Shown: piece after piece, positions 26,588 through 34,819 of the stretch
Layout: each line of letters opens with the position of its first letter
How positions within the stretch are numbered: the first letter of the stretch is position 1
Origin: Stenotrophomonas hibiscicola ATCC 19867
GTDB lineage: Bacteria > Pseudomonadota > Gammaproteobacteria > Xanthomonadales > Xanthomonadaceae
Reading direction: 5' to 3'
Length of the DNA: 64,000 nt
NCBI RefSeq assembly: GCF_000382065.1
Contig: NZ_KB907501.1
Span: 310,001 to 374,000, forward strand
Program-made: the position numbers and the translations under genes
The notes under the pieces: model-generated
Databases searched by the model: none
What the model saw: only the letters and a program-made list of their open reading frames with translations
What the model was told of the DNA's origin: nothing

Positions 26588-27337
26588 ATGTCCTTTGAGT
26601 TCCTCGCCGACCCCAATGCCTGGGTAACCCTGTTCACGCTCAGCGCGCTGGAAATCGTGCTCGGCATCGACAACCTGGTGTTCATTTCCATCGCGGTCAG
26701 CAAGCTGCCGGAAGAGCGTCGCCCGTTCGCCCGCAAGCTCGGCATCGCGGTGGCCTGCATCACCCGCATCGCGCTGCTGGTGTCGCTGGCCTACCTGGCG
26801 CACATGGCGGCCAACCTGTTCACCGTGGCCGGCATGGGCATCTCCATCCGCGACCTGGTGCTGATCGTTGGTGGCCTGTTCCTGATCATCAAGGGCTGCA
26901 TGGAGATCAAGGAGCTGATCAGCGGCGGCGAGGATGAAGATCCCAGCACCACCAAGGCCTCGGCCGTGTTCGGCTACGTGATCGCGCAGATCGCGGTGAT
27001 CGACATCGTGTTCTCGCTGGACTCGGTGATCACCGCCGTCGGCATCGCCGACCACATCCCGGTGATGGTCGCCGCGATCCTGCTGTCGGTGATGGTGATG
27101 CTGCTGGCCGCCAACCCGCTGGGCCGCTTCATCGATGCCAACCCGACCGTGAAGATGCTGGCCCTGGCCTTCATCCTGATGATCGGTGCTGTGCTGATCC
27201 TGGACGGCCTGGACGTGCACGTGCCCAAGCCCTACATCTACGCCGCGATGGGCTTCTCGGTGCTGGTGGAGTGGCTGAATCTGCTGATGCGCCGCCGCGC
27301 CCGCGAGCACAACGTGCCGGGTGCCGGCAACTGGTAA
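26588..27337 (+). CDS. TerC/Alx-family integral membrane protein
   Basis: 249 aa, seven or eight helices. Seen: LEIVLGIDNLVFISI and VIDIVFSLDSVITAVGI, the two acidic membrane motifs of the TerC family, and an acidic loop GGEDEDPSTTK between the halves. The family is linked to metal (manganese) efflux or metallation of exported proteins and, on plasmids, tellurite resistance. It follows dgkA by 33 bp, so it may be co-transcribed. No yybP-ykoY riboswitch fits in that gap. Confidence 0.9.
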   Translation: MSFEFLADPNAWVTLFTLSALEIVLGIDNLVFISIAVSKLPEERRPFARKLGIAVACITRIALLVSLAYLAHMAANLFTVAGMGISIRDLVLIVGGLFLIIKGCMEIKELISGGEDEDPSTTKASAVFGYVIAQIAVIDIVFSLDSVITAVGIADHIPVMVAAILLSVMVMLLAANPLGRFIDANPTVKMLALAFILMIGAVLILDGLDVHVPKPYIYAAMGFSVLVEWLNLLMRRRAREHNVPGAGNW

Positions 27338-27362
27338 GCGCGCCACAGGCGTGTGAGTCCCT

Positions 27363-27390
27363 CAGAACCCCCGGCATGCCGGGGGTTCTG
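27363..27390 (+). terminator. terminator-like hairpin after terC
   Basis: CAGAACCCCCGGCATGCCGG continuing GGGTTCTG, a 28-bp perfect palindrome. No long T-run follows (CGTTGTG), so termination would rely on the very stable stem. Confidence 0.6.
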
Positions 27391-27563
27391 CGTTGTGGGG
27401 GAGGTTGGCTCTGCAACGGCACTGCGGTTTTTGCACTTTTGGCTGCGCTCCGGCCTCCACTTGTGAATCAGGATCAACAGTGTTTTCCCGGGGCGAGGCT
27501 TAATCCGGCGCAGCAAAGCGCGCAGGCTACGCACTCCCGATTCCCGCCCCCCAGGACTCCCCC

Positions 27564-28724
27564 ATGAATTCCAGAGCCGCCTTGCTGGCGCTTGCCGTTG
27601 GCGCCTTCGCCATCGGAACCACCGAGTTTGCCCCGATGGGCCTGTTGCCGGTCATCGCCGACGGCGTCGGCGTTGGCATCCCCACTGCGGGCATGCTGAT
27701 CACCGCCTATGCCGTGGGCGTGATGCTGGGCGCGCCGGTGATGACCCTGCTGATGGGGCGTTTCGGCAAGCGCACCGCGCTGATGCTGCTGATGTCGATC
27801 TTCGTCGCCGGCAATCTGTTGTCTGCGCTGGCGCCGAACTACGGGATGCTGTTGCTGTCGCGCCTGGTCACCAGCCTCAACCACGGTGCCTTCTTCGGCA
27901 TCGGTGCGGTGGTCGCGGCGAGCCTGGTGCCGAAGGAAAAGCAGGCTGCGGCCGTGGCCACCATGTTCATGGGCCTGACCATCGCCAACATCGGCGGCGT
28001 GCCGCTGGCGACCTGGGTCGGCCAGCAGATGGGCTGGCGCCTGTCCTTCGCCGGTACTGCGGCGCTGGGCCTGGTCGCGATCACTGCGTTGGGCTTCGCG
28101 CTGCCCGCGTCCGCACCGGGACCGCGCCCGAACGTGCGCCGCGAACTGAAGGCGATCCTGCAGCCGCAGGTGCTGCTGGCCATGGCCACCACCGTGCTTG
28201 GTGCGGGTGCGATGTTCACGCTGTACACCTACGTCGCACCGGTACTGACCGAGTTGACCGGCGCCTCCAATGCCTTCATCGCGATGGCGCTGGCCCTGAT
28301 CGGCATCGGCTTCACCTTCGGCAACGGCATCGGTGGGCGCATGGCCGACTGGTCGCTCGATGGCGCCACCCGTATCCTGCTGGCTGCCCTGGCGGTGCTG
28401 ATGTTCGTGCTGCCGCTGGCCTTCATGAGTCACGCCACCGCGGCGCTCGGCGTGCTGCTGTTCGGCGCGGCGACCTTCGCCCTTGTGCCGCCGCTGCAGA
28501 TCCGGGTGATGCAGGTGGCCAGCGAGGCGCCGGGCCTGGCGTCGTCGATCAACGTGGGTGCATTCAACCTGGGTAATGCCGTGGGTGCGGCGCTGGGTGG
28601 TGCAGTGATCAGCTCGGGCCTGGGCTACGCCGCCATTCCGGTGGCCGGTGGCCTGCTGGCCGCGTCGGGCCTGCTGCTGGCATGGCTGGGGCGTAGCCGC
28701 ACTGCGGTGGCTGAGGCCTGCTGA
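27564..28724 (+). CDS. MFS efflux transporter, DHA1 / AraJ-like
   Basis: 386 aa, twelve predicted helices. The N-terminus FAIGTTEFAPMGLLPVIADG is the signature of the AraJ/CmlA-like sugar-efflux and drug-efflux branch. Motif A appears as GRFGKRTALM in loop 2-3. Typical substrates in this branch are arabinose-like sugars, chloramphenicol or other small molecules; the real one cannot be told. The gene stands alone and is followed by a 560-bp spacer full of hairpin repeats. Confidence 0.88.
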   Translation: MNSRAALLALAVGAFAIGTTEFAPMGLLPVIADGVGVGIPTAGMLITAYAVGVMLGAPVMTLLMGRFGKRTALMLLMSIFVAGNLLSALAPNYGMLLLSRLVTSLNHGAFFGIGAVVAASLVPKEKQAAAVATMFMGLTIANIGGVPLATWVGQQMGWRLSFAGTAALGLVAITALGFALPASAPGPRPNVRRELKAILQPQVLLAMATTVLGAGAMFTLYTYVAPVLTELTGASNAFIAMALALIGIGFTFGNGIGGRMADWSLDGATRILLAALAVLMFVLPLAFMSHATAALGVLLFGAATFALVPPLQIRVMQVASEAPGLASSINVGAFNLGNAVGAALGGAVISSGLGYAAIPVAGGLLAASGLLLAWLGRSRTAVAEAC

Positions 28725-28834
28725 GTGATATGGGGTTCCGGCAGGGCTTGCAGCCCTGCACCCGCTAAAGGCGAAGGCAACCGCCGAAGCAACAGCAACC
28801 GCAACAGCCGGCGCTGGTTTTCTGAGGGTTGGGC

Positions 28835-28949
28835 GGGGCGGTGTGGGTTGGCAGGACACGCCGTGAACCCATCCATGGGGGCTCGATGGCGCCATCCATG
28901 GCGCCAACGGTCCTGCCAACCCGCACCGCCCCACCTCCGACAGATTGCC
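28835..28949 (+). repeat. long-stem hairpin element, copy A1
   Basis: Arms 28835-28857 and 28910-28932 form a 23-bp stem (one G-T mismatch that would be G-U in RNA). The 52-nt core between them contains TCCATG-N3-GCTCG-N3-GCGCCATCCATGGCGC with its own small hairpins. The 3' tail is TCCGACAGATTGCC (28936-28949). The same core and tail recur at 29063-29178, 53211-53403 and 53593-53709. The 28725-29285 spacer holds this copy, a SMAG unit, copy B1 and no gene. Confidence 0.8.
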
Positions 28950-28978
28950 GCGATCGGTCGGAACGGCGTTCTGCTTTG

Positions 28979-29002
28979 GTAGGTGTCGACCTTGGTCGAC
29001 AC
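28979..29002 (+). repeat. SMAG unit between hairpin copies A1 and B1
   Basis: GTAGGTGTCGACCTTGGTCG continuing ACAC: GTAG plus GTGTCGACC/GGTCGACAC stem. Confidence 0.75.
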
Positions 29003-29062
29003 GAATGCCTGAAGAACCGGCTTTTGCTTTTGATTTTTCTTTTGATCTTCCCGCGGTGCGCA

Positions 29063-29178
29063 GGAAATTGTCCGTGGCCGGGAGGGTGGGTCGGCTGGGG
29101 GCGTGAGCCGCATGGATGCGGCGACCGAGCTTACATGGACGTACTTGCAGCGGCCCCCAGCCGACCCACCCTCCCGGC
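29063..29178 (-). repeat. long-stem hairpin element, copy B1 (inverted)
   Basis: Perfect 26-bp stem (29077-29102 with 29153-29178) around a 50-nt core. Read on the minus strand the core is TCCATG-N3-GCTCG-N3-GCCGCATCCATGCGGC, the same spacing as copy A1. The tail CGGACAATTTCC (29063-29074 reversed) matches too. The stem sequence differs from A1 while staying fully paired. Confidence 0.8.
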
Positions 29179-29285
29179 CCACCCCGAGCTGGCTGGACCA
29201 CACCGCGGAGGGGGCGGCGCCCGATGGCCGGTCTTTCACCCGAACCATGGCATGCTCGGCGCCAAGCCCACCCGGAACCTCCGCC

Positions 29286-29906
29286 ATGCGCCTGTTCACC
29301 CGTGTCCTGCCCTTGATGCTGCTGGCCTCCCTGCTGTCCGGCTGCGGCTACAACGCCATCCAGCAGAAGGATGAGGCGGTCAAGGCCAGCTGGTCCGAAG
29401 TGCTCAACCAGTACAAGCGGCGCGCCGACCTGGTGCCCAACCTGGTGCAGACCGTGAAGGGCTTCGCCAGCCAGGAAGAGCGCGTGCTGACCGAAGTCAC
29501 CAACGCCCGTTCGCGGGTTGGCCAGATCAACGTCAACGCAGATGACGAAGCCTCGCTCAAGCAGTTCCAGCAGGCCCAGGGCGAACTGGGTAGCGCGCTG
29601 TCACGGCTGCTGGTGGTCACCGAGAACTACCCGGTGCTGAAGTCCGACCAGAACTTCCGCGACCTGCAGGCCCAGCTGGAAGGCACCGAGAACCGCATCA
29701 CCGTTGCCCGCGGCCGCTACATCCAGCAGGTGCAGGACTACAACACCTACATCCGTTCGTTCCCGCAGGTGATCACCGCCAAGATCTTCGGCTACAAGAC
29801 CAAGCCGAACTTCACGGTGGACAACGAAGCGCAGATCTCCAACGCACCGGCGGTGGATTTCGGCAACGCGCCGCAGCAGCAGCCGGCACCGCAGCCGGGC
29901 CACTGA
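29286..29906 (+). CDS. lemA: LemA family lipoprotein
   Basis: 206 aa. Lipobox LLSGC (Cys about residue 20) at the end of the signal peptide, then the LemA helical bundle: GYNAIQQKDEAVKASWSEVLNQYKRR (given here in two parts, GYNAIQQKDEAVKASW and SEVLNQYKRR), DLVPNLVQTVKGFASQE and the ending FPQVITAKIFGYKTKPNF. The start at 29286 gives a proper signal; upstream frame is read from the hairpin spacer. It is followed 3 bp later by a TPM-domain gene, the usual LemA partner; function still poorly known. Confidence 0.93.
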   Translation: MRLFTRVLPLMLLASLLSGCGYNAIQQKDEAVKASWSEVLNQYKRRADLVPNLVQTVKGFASQEERVLTEVTNARSRVGQINVNADDEASLKQFQQAQGELGSALSRLLVVTENYPVLKSDQNFRDLQAQLEGTENRITVARGRYIQQVQDYNTYIRSFPQVITAKIFGYKTKPNFTVDNEAQISNAPAVDFGNAPQQQPAPQPGH

Positions 29907-29909
29907 CCG

Positions 29910-30797
29910 ATGCGCCTGGCCACTGCGCTGCTGGCCCTGCTGCTGTGGCTGCCGCTGGCGGCACAGGCTCAGCAGCTGGCGCCGATTCCGGCGCTGGACT
30001 CGCCGGTGGTCGACACCACCGGCACGCTGGAGGCTGCGCAGAAGCAGGCACTGGTGCAGCAGGCGCTGGACCTGCAACAGCGCAAGGGCAGCCAGCTGCA
30101 GGTGCTGGTGGTACCCACCACCCAGCCGGAGGACATCGCGCAGTACACCACGCGGGTCTTCGACCAGTGGCAGATCGGCCGCAAGGGCGTGGATGACGGC
30201 GTGCTGCTGGTGGTGGCCAAGGACGACCGGCGCGTGCGGATCGAGCCGGGTTACGGTCTTGAAGGCGCGATTCCCGATGCCATCGCCAACCGGGTCATCC
30301 AGGAATACCTGGTGCCGCGTTTCCGCGCCGGCGACTACGCTGGTGGCATCACCGATGCAACTGCGGTGCTGGTCAAGCTGATCGATGGCGAAGCGTTGCC
30401 GGCACCGGTCAGCGGTCATCGCGGGCGCGAGCCCGGCGGTGGCGGCGACACCTGGTTCCTGGCGCTGTTCATCGGCGTGTTCGCCGGCAGCATCCTGCGC
30501 GGCGTGTTCTCGCGCGTACCGCGACCGCTGCGCGGCCTGCTCGGCGGTGCCGGTGCGGCGCTGGCGGCGTTCCTGTTCACCTCCACCCTGATGGCCAGTG
30601 GCCTGGCCGGCGTGGTCGGCCTGATCGTGGCGATGCTGTCCGGTCATCCGGGGCGCTTTGCCGGCGGTGGTGGCTGGGGCGGTGGCAGCTGGGGCGGGGG
30701 AGGCGGCTTCGGCGGTGGTGGTGGATTCGGCGGTGGTGGCGGCTGGGGCGGCGGCGGTGGCCGTTCCGGTGGCGGTGGCGCTTCGGGAGGCTGGTGA
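29910..30797 (+). CDS. TPM-domain protein, YgcG-like
   Basis: 295 aa. Signal peptide 1-20 (...LAAQA-Q), TPM domain (about 28-155) with VVDTTGTLEAAQKQALVQQ, VVPTTQPEDIAQYTTRVFDQ and DGVLLVVAKDDRRVRIEPGYGLE. Two membrane helices follow (about 172-190, 205-235), then a 45-residue tail of Gly-Gly-Gly-Trp/Phe repeats typical of the family. TPM domains are proposed phosphatases or assembly factors. It lies between lemA and a second TPM gene in one operon. Confidence 0.9.
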   Translation: MRLATALLALLLWLPLAAQAQQLAPIPALDSPVVDTTGTLEAAQKQALVQQALDLQQRKGSQLQVLVVPTTQPEDIAQYTTRVFDQWQIGRKGVDDGVLLVVAKDDRRVRIEPGYGLEGAIPDAIANRVIQEYLVPRFRAGDYAGGITDATAVLVKLIDGEALPAPVSGHRGREPGGGGDTWFLALFIGVFAGSILRGVFSRVPRPLRGLLGGAGAALAAFLFTSTLMASGLAGVVGLIVAMLSGHPGRFAGGGGWGGGSWGGGGGFGGGGGFGGGGGWGGGGGRSGGGGASGGW

Positions 30798-31291
30798 TGA
30801 TCCAACGTCTGTTCCGCCATGTATGTTCGCCGTCGGTACGTCGCGCGTTCCCGCCAGCCACGCTGCAGGCGATCACCGAGGCCATCGCCGCCGGTGAGCA
30901 GCGCCACGGCGGTCAGGTGATGTTCGCTGTGGAGGCCGATCTGCCTCTGTCCGCGTTGTGGCACAAGGTCACCCCGAGGCAGGCCGCCGAGCATGCCTTC
31001 GCACGCCTGCGCACCTGGGATACCGCCCACAACAACGGCGTGCTGATCTACCTGCTGCTGGCCGACCATGCCATCGAGATCGTCGCCGACCGCGGCCTGC
31101 ACGGCCGGGTCAGCCCGGCGCAGTGGCAGCGGGTCTGCACCCATCTGCGCGAGGGCCTGCGTGGTTCCAATCCGGTGGAAGCGCTGCAGGATGCCATCGA
31201 CGAGGTTTCCAGCCTGATCGAAGGGCACTTCCCGGCCTCGACGCGGTCGAACGATGACGCGTTGCCGAACTCGCCCCAGCTTCTTGGTTGA
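30797..31291 (+). CDS. TPM-domain protein, short form
   Basis: 164 aa, no signal peptide. Seen: QAITEAIAAGEQRHGGQVMFAVE (as QAITEAIAAGEQRHGG), AFARLRTWDTAHNNGVLIYL and ADHAIEIVADRGLHGRV, the TPM core. The ATG shares a base with the TGA of the previous gene (TGATG), so translation is coupled. The lemA-TPM-TPM trio is a recurrent membrane-associated module whose biochemical role is unsettled. Confidence 0.88.
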   Translation: MIQRLFRHVCSPSVRRAFPPATLQAITEAIAAGEQRHGGQVMFAVEADLPLSALWHKVTPRQAAEHAFARLRTWDTAHNNGVLIYLLLADHAIEIVADRGLHGRVSPAQWQRVCTHLREGLRGSNPVEALQDAIDEVSSLIEGHFPASTRSNDDALPNSPQLLG

Positions 31292-31342
31292 GCCGGGGCG
31301 GCACTGGCCCGAGAATAGGCGTTCAACCGCAAGGCACCTTCC

Positions 31343-32230
31343 ATGATCTATTTCCACGACATCGACCCCATCGCCCTCTCGCTGGGGCCGATCAAGGTGC
31401 ATTGGTACGGCATCATGTACCTGCTGGGCTTCACCGCTGCTTGGCTGCTGGGACGCACGCGCATCGCCGCCGGTCGCCTGCCGGGCGTCGACGCCAACGG
31501 CTTCTCCGACCTGCTGTTCTACGCCATGCTCGGCGTGGTGCTGGGCGGGCGCATCGGCTACATGCTGTTCTACGCGCTGGGCGATTTCCTGCACAACCCG
31601 CTGCTGCTGTTCAAGGTATGGGATGGCGGCATGAGCTTCCACGGCGGCCTGCTGGGCGTGCTGGGCGCCTGCTGGTGGTGGTCGCGCAAGCACCGCCTGC
31701 ACTTCTTCGACACCATGGATTTCATGGCGCCGCTGGTGCCGCTGGGCCTGGGTTTTGGTCGCATCGGCAACTTCATCGGCGCCGAGCTGTGGGGCAAGTA
31801 CACCGACGGCACGTGGGGCGTGGTGTTCCCGTCGGGCCTGCCGGCGCCGCTGAACCAGTTGGACCACGCGACCCTGCAGGCGCAGTTCGCCACCGGCGCG
31901 CTGAACCAGTTCGCCCGCCATCCCTCGCAGCTGTATGAAGCGCTGCTGGAAGGCCTGGTGATGTTCGTGGTGCTGTGGACGGTCTCGGCCAGGCCGCGCC
32001 ACCGCTACCTGGTCGGCGGCCTGTTCGCGCTGATGTACGGCCTGTTCCGCTTCGCCGTCGAATTCGTACGCATGCCCGACAACGGCGTCTACGTGGCCTT
32101 CGACTGGCTGACCCGCGGCCAGATCCTCAGCCTGCCGCTGATCGCCTTCGGCCTGGTGCTGCTGGTGATGTCGCGCCGCGCGCCGGTACTGCAGCCGCAG
32201 CTGCCGGTGGCTGCCGAGGGCAAGGCATGA
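31343..32230 (+). CDS. lgt: prolipoprotein diacylglyceryl transferase
   Basis: Attaches diacylglycerol from phosphatidylglycerol to the lipobox cysteine, the first step of lipoprotein maturation. 295 aa, seven helices. Seen: [31 protein letters not shown] and the signature [15 protein letters not shown], then [12 protein letters not shown]. Its stop overlaps the thyA start (ATGA), an arrangement also found in E. coli. Confidence 0.97.
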   Translation: MIYFHDIDPIALSLGPIKVHWYGIMYLLGFTAAWLLGRTRIAAGRLPGVDANGFSDLLFYAMLGVVLGGRIGYMLFYALGDFLHNPLLLFKVWDGGMSFHGGLLGVLGACWWWSRKHRLHFFDTMDFMAPLVPLGLGFGRIGNFIGAELWGKYTDGTWGVVFPSGLPAPLNQLDHATLQAQFATGALNQFARHPSQLYEALLEGLVMFVVLWTVSARPRHRYLVGGLFALMYGLFRFAVEFVRMPDNGVYVAFDWLTRGQILSLPLIAFGLVLLVMSRRAPVLQPQLPVAAEGKA

Positions 32231-33021
32231 AGGCTTACCTGGACCTGCTCTCGCACGTGCTCGAGCACGGCGCCGAGAAGAGCGACCGCACCGGCACCGG
32301 TACCCGCAGCGTGTTCGGCTGGCAGATGCGTTTCAACCTGGCCGACGGCTTCCCGCTGGTCACCACCAAGAAACTGCACCTGCGCTCGATCATCCATGAG
32401 CTGCTGTGGTTCCTGAAGGGCGACACCAACATCGGCTACCTGAAGGACAACCAGGTGCGGATCTGGGACGAGTGGGCCGACGAGAACGGCGACCTCGGCC
32501 CGGTCTATGGCAAGCAGTGGCGCAGCTGGGCCACCGCCGATGGCCGCGAGATCGACCAGATGCAGTGGCTGGTGGACGAGATCAAGCGCAACCCCGATTC
32601 GCGCCGGCTGGTGGTCAGCGCCTGGAACGTGGGCGAGCTTTCGCAGATGGCGCTGATGCCGTGCCACAACCTGTTCCAGTTCTACGTGGTGGACGGCAAG
32701 CTCAGCTGCCAGCTCTACCAGCGCAGCGGCGACATCTTCCTCGGCGTGCCGTTCAACATCGCCAGCTACGCGCTGCTGACCCACATGGTGGCGCAGGCCA
32801 CCGGCCTGGGCGTGGGTGATTTCGTGCATACGCTGGGCGATGCGCACCTGTATTCGAACCACTTCGAGCAGGCGCGCGAGCAGCTGTCGCGTGAACCGCG
32901 CGCGCTGCCGAAGCTGTGGTTGAACCCGGAGGTGACCGACCTGTTCGGCTTCCAGTTCGACGACATCCGCATCGACGGCTACGATCCGCACCCGGCGATC
33001 AAGGCGCCGGTGGCGGTATGA
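32227..33021 (+). CDS. thyA: thymidylate synthase
   Basis: Converts dUMP to dTMP with methylene-tetrahydrofolate. 264 aa, the exact E. coli length. Seen: [12 protein letters not shown], the catalytic Cys146 in [32 protein letters not shown] and the C-terminal APVAV. Coupled by ATGA overlaps to lgt before it and to an unknown ORF after it; folA follows, so the enzyme and its cofactor recycler are in one transcript. Confidence 0.98.
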   Translation: MKAYLDLLSHVLEHGAEKSDRTGTGTRSVFGWQMRFNLADGFPLVTTKKLHLRSIIHELLWFLKGDTNIGYLKDNQVRIWDEWADENGDLGPVYGKQWRSWATADGREIDQMQWLVDEIKRNPDSRRLVVSAWNVGELSQMALMPCHNLFQFYVVDGKLSCQLYQRSGDIFLGVPFNIASYALLTHMVAQATGLGVGDFVHTLGDAHLYSNHFEQAREQLSREPRALPKLWLNPEVTDLFGFQFDDIRIDGYDPHPAIKAPVAV

Positions 33022-33581
33022 GTCCCCGATTGATTTCCGGGGGCCTGCTGGCGCTGGGCGGCATGTTGCCGCTGGCCATGGTGCAGGCCGGACCGGCCGA
33101 TGCGCTGTCGTTGGCCCGGCAGGTCAATGAGCAGATCGTGCACAAGCACATGCGCGAGGAAGTGCAGGCGTTCGCCGGGGCGTTCAACGGCAGCACGATG
33201 ATGCCCCAGGATGTGCCGGAAGGCTGCCGGGCGCAGATGCGTGAGGCGGTAACCGGCATGTACACGGCGATGACCGAGCACCTGAAGGCGGGTGTCGAGG
33301 ATCCGGCCTATCAGCGCATGCTCGAGCAGCAGCTTGCCACCGTCTATTCCAGTGACCAGTTGCAGGCATTTCTGGCACGTCGTGCCAGCACCGACACTGC
33401 CGCGTTGTCGGCAGACATCCTGTCAGGACCGGGCCTGAAGGATATCGAAGAGGCGCAGAAGCAGAAGATCCTCGATGGCCTGGATGAGCAGTCCACATCC
33501 AGCCCCGAGCTGGCAGCGGCGCTGCAGGCCGCCAGTGCCGCCAACGCTGCCTGCGAACGCCTGCAGATCGACGCCAGCTGA
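33018..33581 (+). CDS. uncharacterised exported protein between thyA and folA
   Basis: 187 aa. Starts inside the thyA stop (ATGA). Signal peptide about 1-24 (...LAMVQA-G). The mature part is almost all helical ([40 protein letters not shown]), with one Cys near the middle and one near the end that could form a disulfide. It resembles DUF2059-type periplasmic helical proteins, but not clearly enough to name. It ends 13 bp before folA. Confidence 0.75.
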   Translation: MSPRLISGGLLALGGMLPLAMVQAGPADALSLARQVNEQIVHKHMREEVQAFAGAFNGSTMMPQDVPEGCRAQMREAVTGMYTAMTEHLKAGVEDPAYQRMLEQQLATVYSSDQLQAFLARRASTDTAALSADILSGPGLKDIEEAQKQKILDGLDEQSTSSPELAAALQAASAANAACERLQIDAS

Positions 33582-33594
33582 GGAGGTGGTAGCA

Positions 33595-34086
33595 ATGAAG
33601 CTGTCGATGATCGTGGCGTTGGACCGCAACCGTGGCATTGGCCAGGGCAATGCAATGCCCTGGCACCTGCCGGATGATTTCAAGCACTTCAAGGCGCTCA
33701 CCCTGGGCAAGCCGATCCTGATGGGGCGCAAGACGGCCGAGTCGATCGGCCGCGTGCTGCCGGGGCGGACCAACCTGGTGCTGACCCGCAGCGGGCAGGT
33801 GCCGTTCGAGGGCATGCGCGCGGTGGCGTCGCTGGATGAGGCGAAGACGATTGCCGAACGCGAGGGCGCCAGCGAGCTGTGCATCATCGGCGGCGGCGAG
33901 ATCTTCCACCAGCTGCTGGACCAGGCCAGTGACCTGTACCTGACCTGGGTGGATGCCGAAGTCCCCGCCGACACCCACTTCCCCGAAGTGGACGTGCAGG
34001 ACTGGCGGGAAGTGAGCAGCGAGCCGCACCCGGCCGACGAACGCCATGCCTACGCGTTCCGCTTCGTGCACTACGTGCGCCGCTGA
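33595..34086 (+). CDS. folA: dihydrofolate reductase
   Basis: Regenerates tetrahydrofolate with NADPH; the trimethoprim target. 163 aa. Seen: MIVALDRNRGIGQGNAMPWH with the catalytic acid in LPDDFKHFK (Asp28, equivalent to E. coli Asp27), the NADPH motifs GRKTAESIGRVLPGR and IIGGGEIF, and the ending HAYAFRFVHY. GAGGAGG ribosome site upstream. End of the lgt-thyA-ORF-folA group; a SMAG pair follows. Confidence 0.98.
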   Translation: MKLSMIVALDRNRGIGQGNAMPWHLPDDFKHFKALTLGKPILMGRKTAESIGRVLPGRTNLVLTRSGQVPFEGMRAVASLDEAKTIAEREGASELCIIGGGEIFHQLLDQASDLYLTWVDAEVPADTHFPEVDVQDWREVSSEPHPADERHAYAFRFVHYVRR

Positions 34087-34098
34087 AGATGGTTTCCT

Positions 34099-34166
34099 GT
34101 AGAGCCGAGCCATGCTCGGCTGCTGTTGCCGGACACATCCCGTAGCCGAGCATGGCTCGGCTCTAC
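34099..34166. repeat. SMAG inverted pair
   Basis: Facing GTAGAGCCGAGC CATGCTCGGC units between the convergent folA and DUF1287 genes. Confidence 0.85.
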
Positions 34167-34174
34167 AGGATTGC

Positions 34175-34819
34175 CTACGGCATCCGGTAATGCCCGATGA
34201 TGGCGTGCTGGAACAGCAGATTCTCTTCGCGCGTGCCGCGCGCGATGTTGTGCAGCACCAGCGGCGTGCCGTTGGCCAGCCTGCGGTCGGAGACGATGCC
34301 CACGTGCAGCAGGCCGTTGCCGTTGAGCTTCCAGGCGACGATGTCGCCGGCCGCGTAGTCGGCGGCGAGGGCCGTGATCGGCTGCTGCCAGCCCTGCCGT
34401 TCGAACCAGCGCATCAGGTTCGGTACGCGGCGATGATCGATGTTGCGATCCGGTCGTGACAGGCCCCAGATCGCCGGATAGGCACTGAAGTTGCCGCGCA
34501 TGTCCTCATGCACGCGGGCCTGCAGGTCCACGTCCAGGCTGCGCAGCGCGCGCACCACCACGTCGGTGCACACGCCGCGATCAACCGGGACGTCTCCACC
34601 GGGATAGGCCAGCACCTGGTAGGCAGGGTCGTAGCGGGTGGTGACGCCGATCTGCGCGCGCGCTGCAGCCACCAGTGGCGGCGAAGGCGCCTGCGGTTGC
34701 GATGGCGTGCGGCCGGCGTTTCCGCCGCCGGTGGGGGCCGGGGCCGAAGTGGGCTGGCAGCCGCTGGCCAGGGCCAGCGTCAGCAGCACCATCCATGGTG
34801 CCCAGCCGCGCCGCGTCAT
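34175..34819 (-). CDS. DUF1287 family lipoprotein
   Basis: 214 aa. Lipobox LALASGC (Cys21), a Pro/Gly linker to about residue 48, then the DUF1287 domain: AAARAQIGVTTRYDPAYQVL, CTDVVVRALRSLDVDLQ, DHRRVPNLMRWFERQG and LHVGIVSD. The Cys and His positions resemble an NlpC/P60-like amidase fold (YijF relatives), so a cell-wall role is plausible. The ATG overlaps the apaH stop by 4 bp; it is the last gene of the lptD-apaH cluster. Confidence 0.85.
   Translation of the reverse strand: MTRRGWAPWMVLLTLALASGCQPTSAPAPTGGGNAGRTPSQPQAPSPPLVAAARAQIGVTTRYDPAYQVLAYPGGDVPVDRGVCTDVVVRALRSLDVDLQARVHEDMRGNFSAYPAIWGLSRPDRNIDHRRVPNLMRWFERQGWQQPITALAADYAAGDIVAWKLNGNGLLHVGIVSDRRLANGTPLVLHNIARGTREENLLFQHAIIGHYRMP

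Noticed and set aside
28835..29178. Long hairpins as integron attC sites
   Set aside because: No integrase gene or cassette-like ORF array is present, and I see no paired core sites of the RYYYAAC/GTTRRRY kind at the stem ends.
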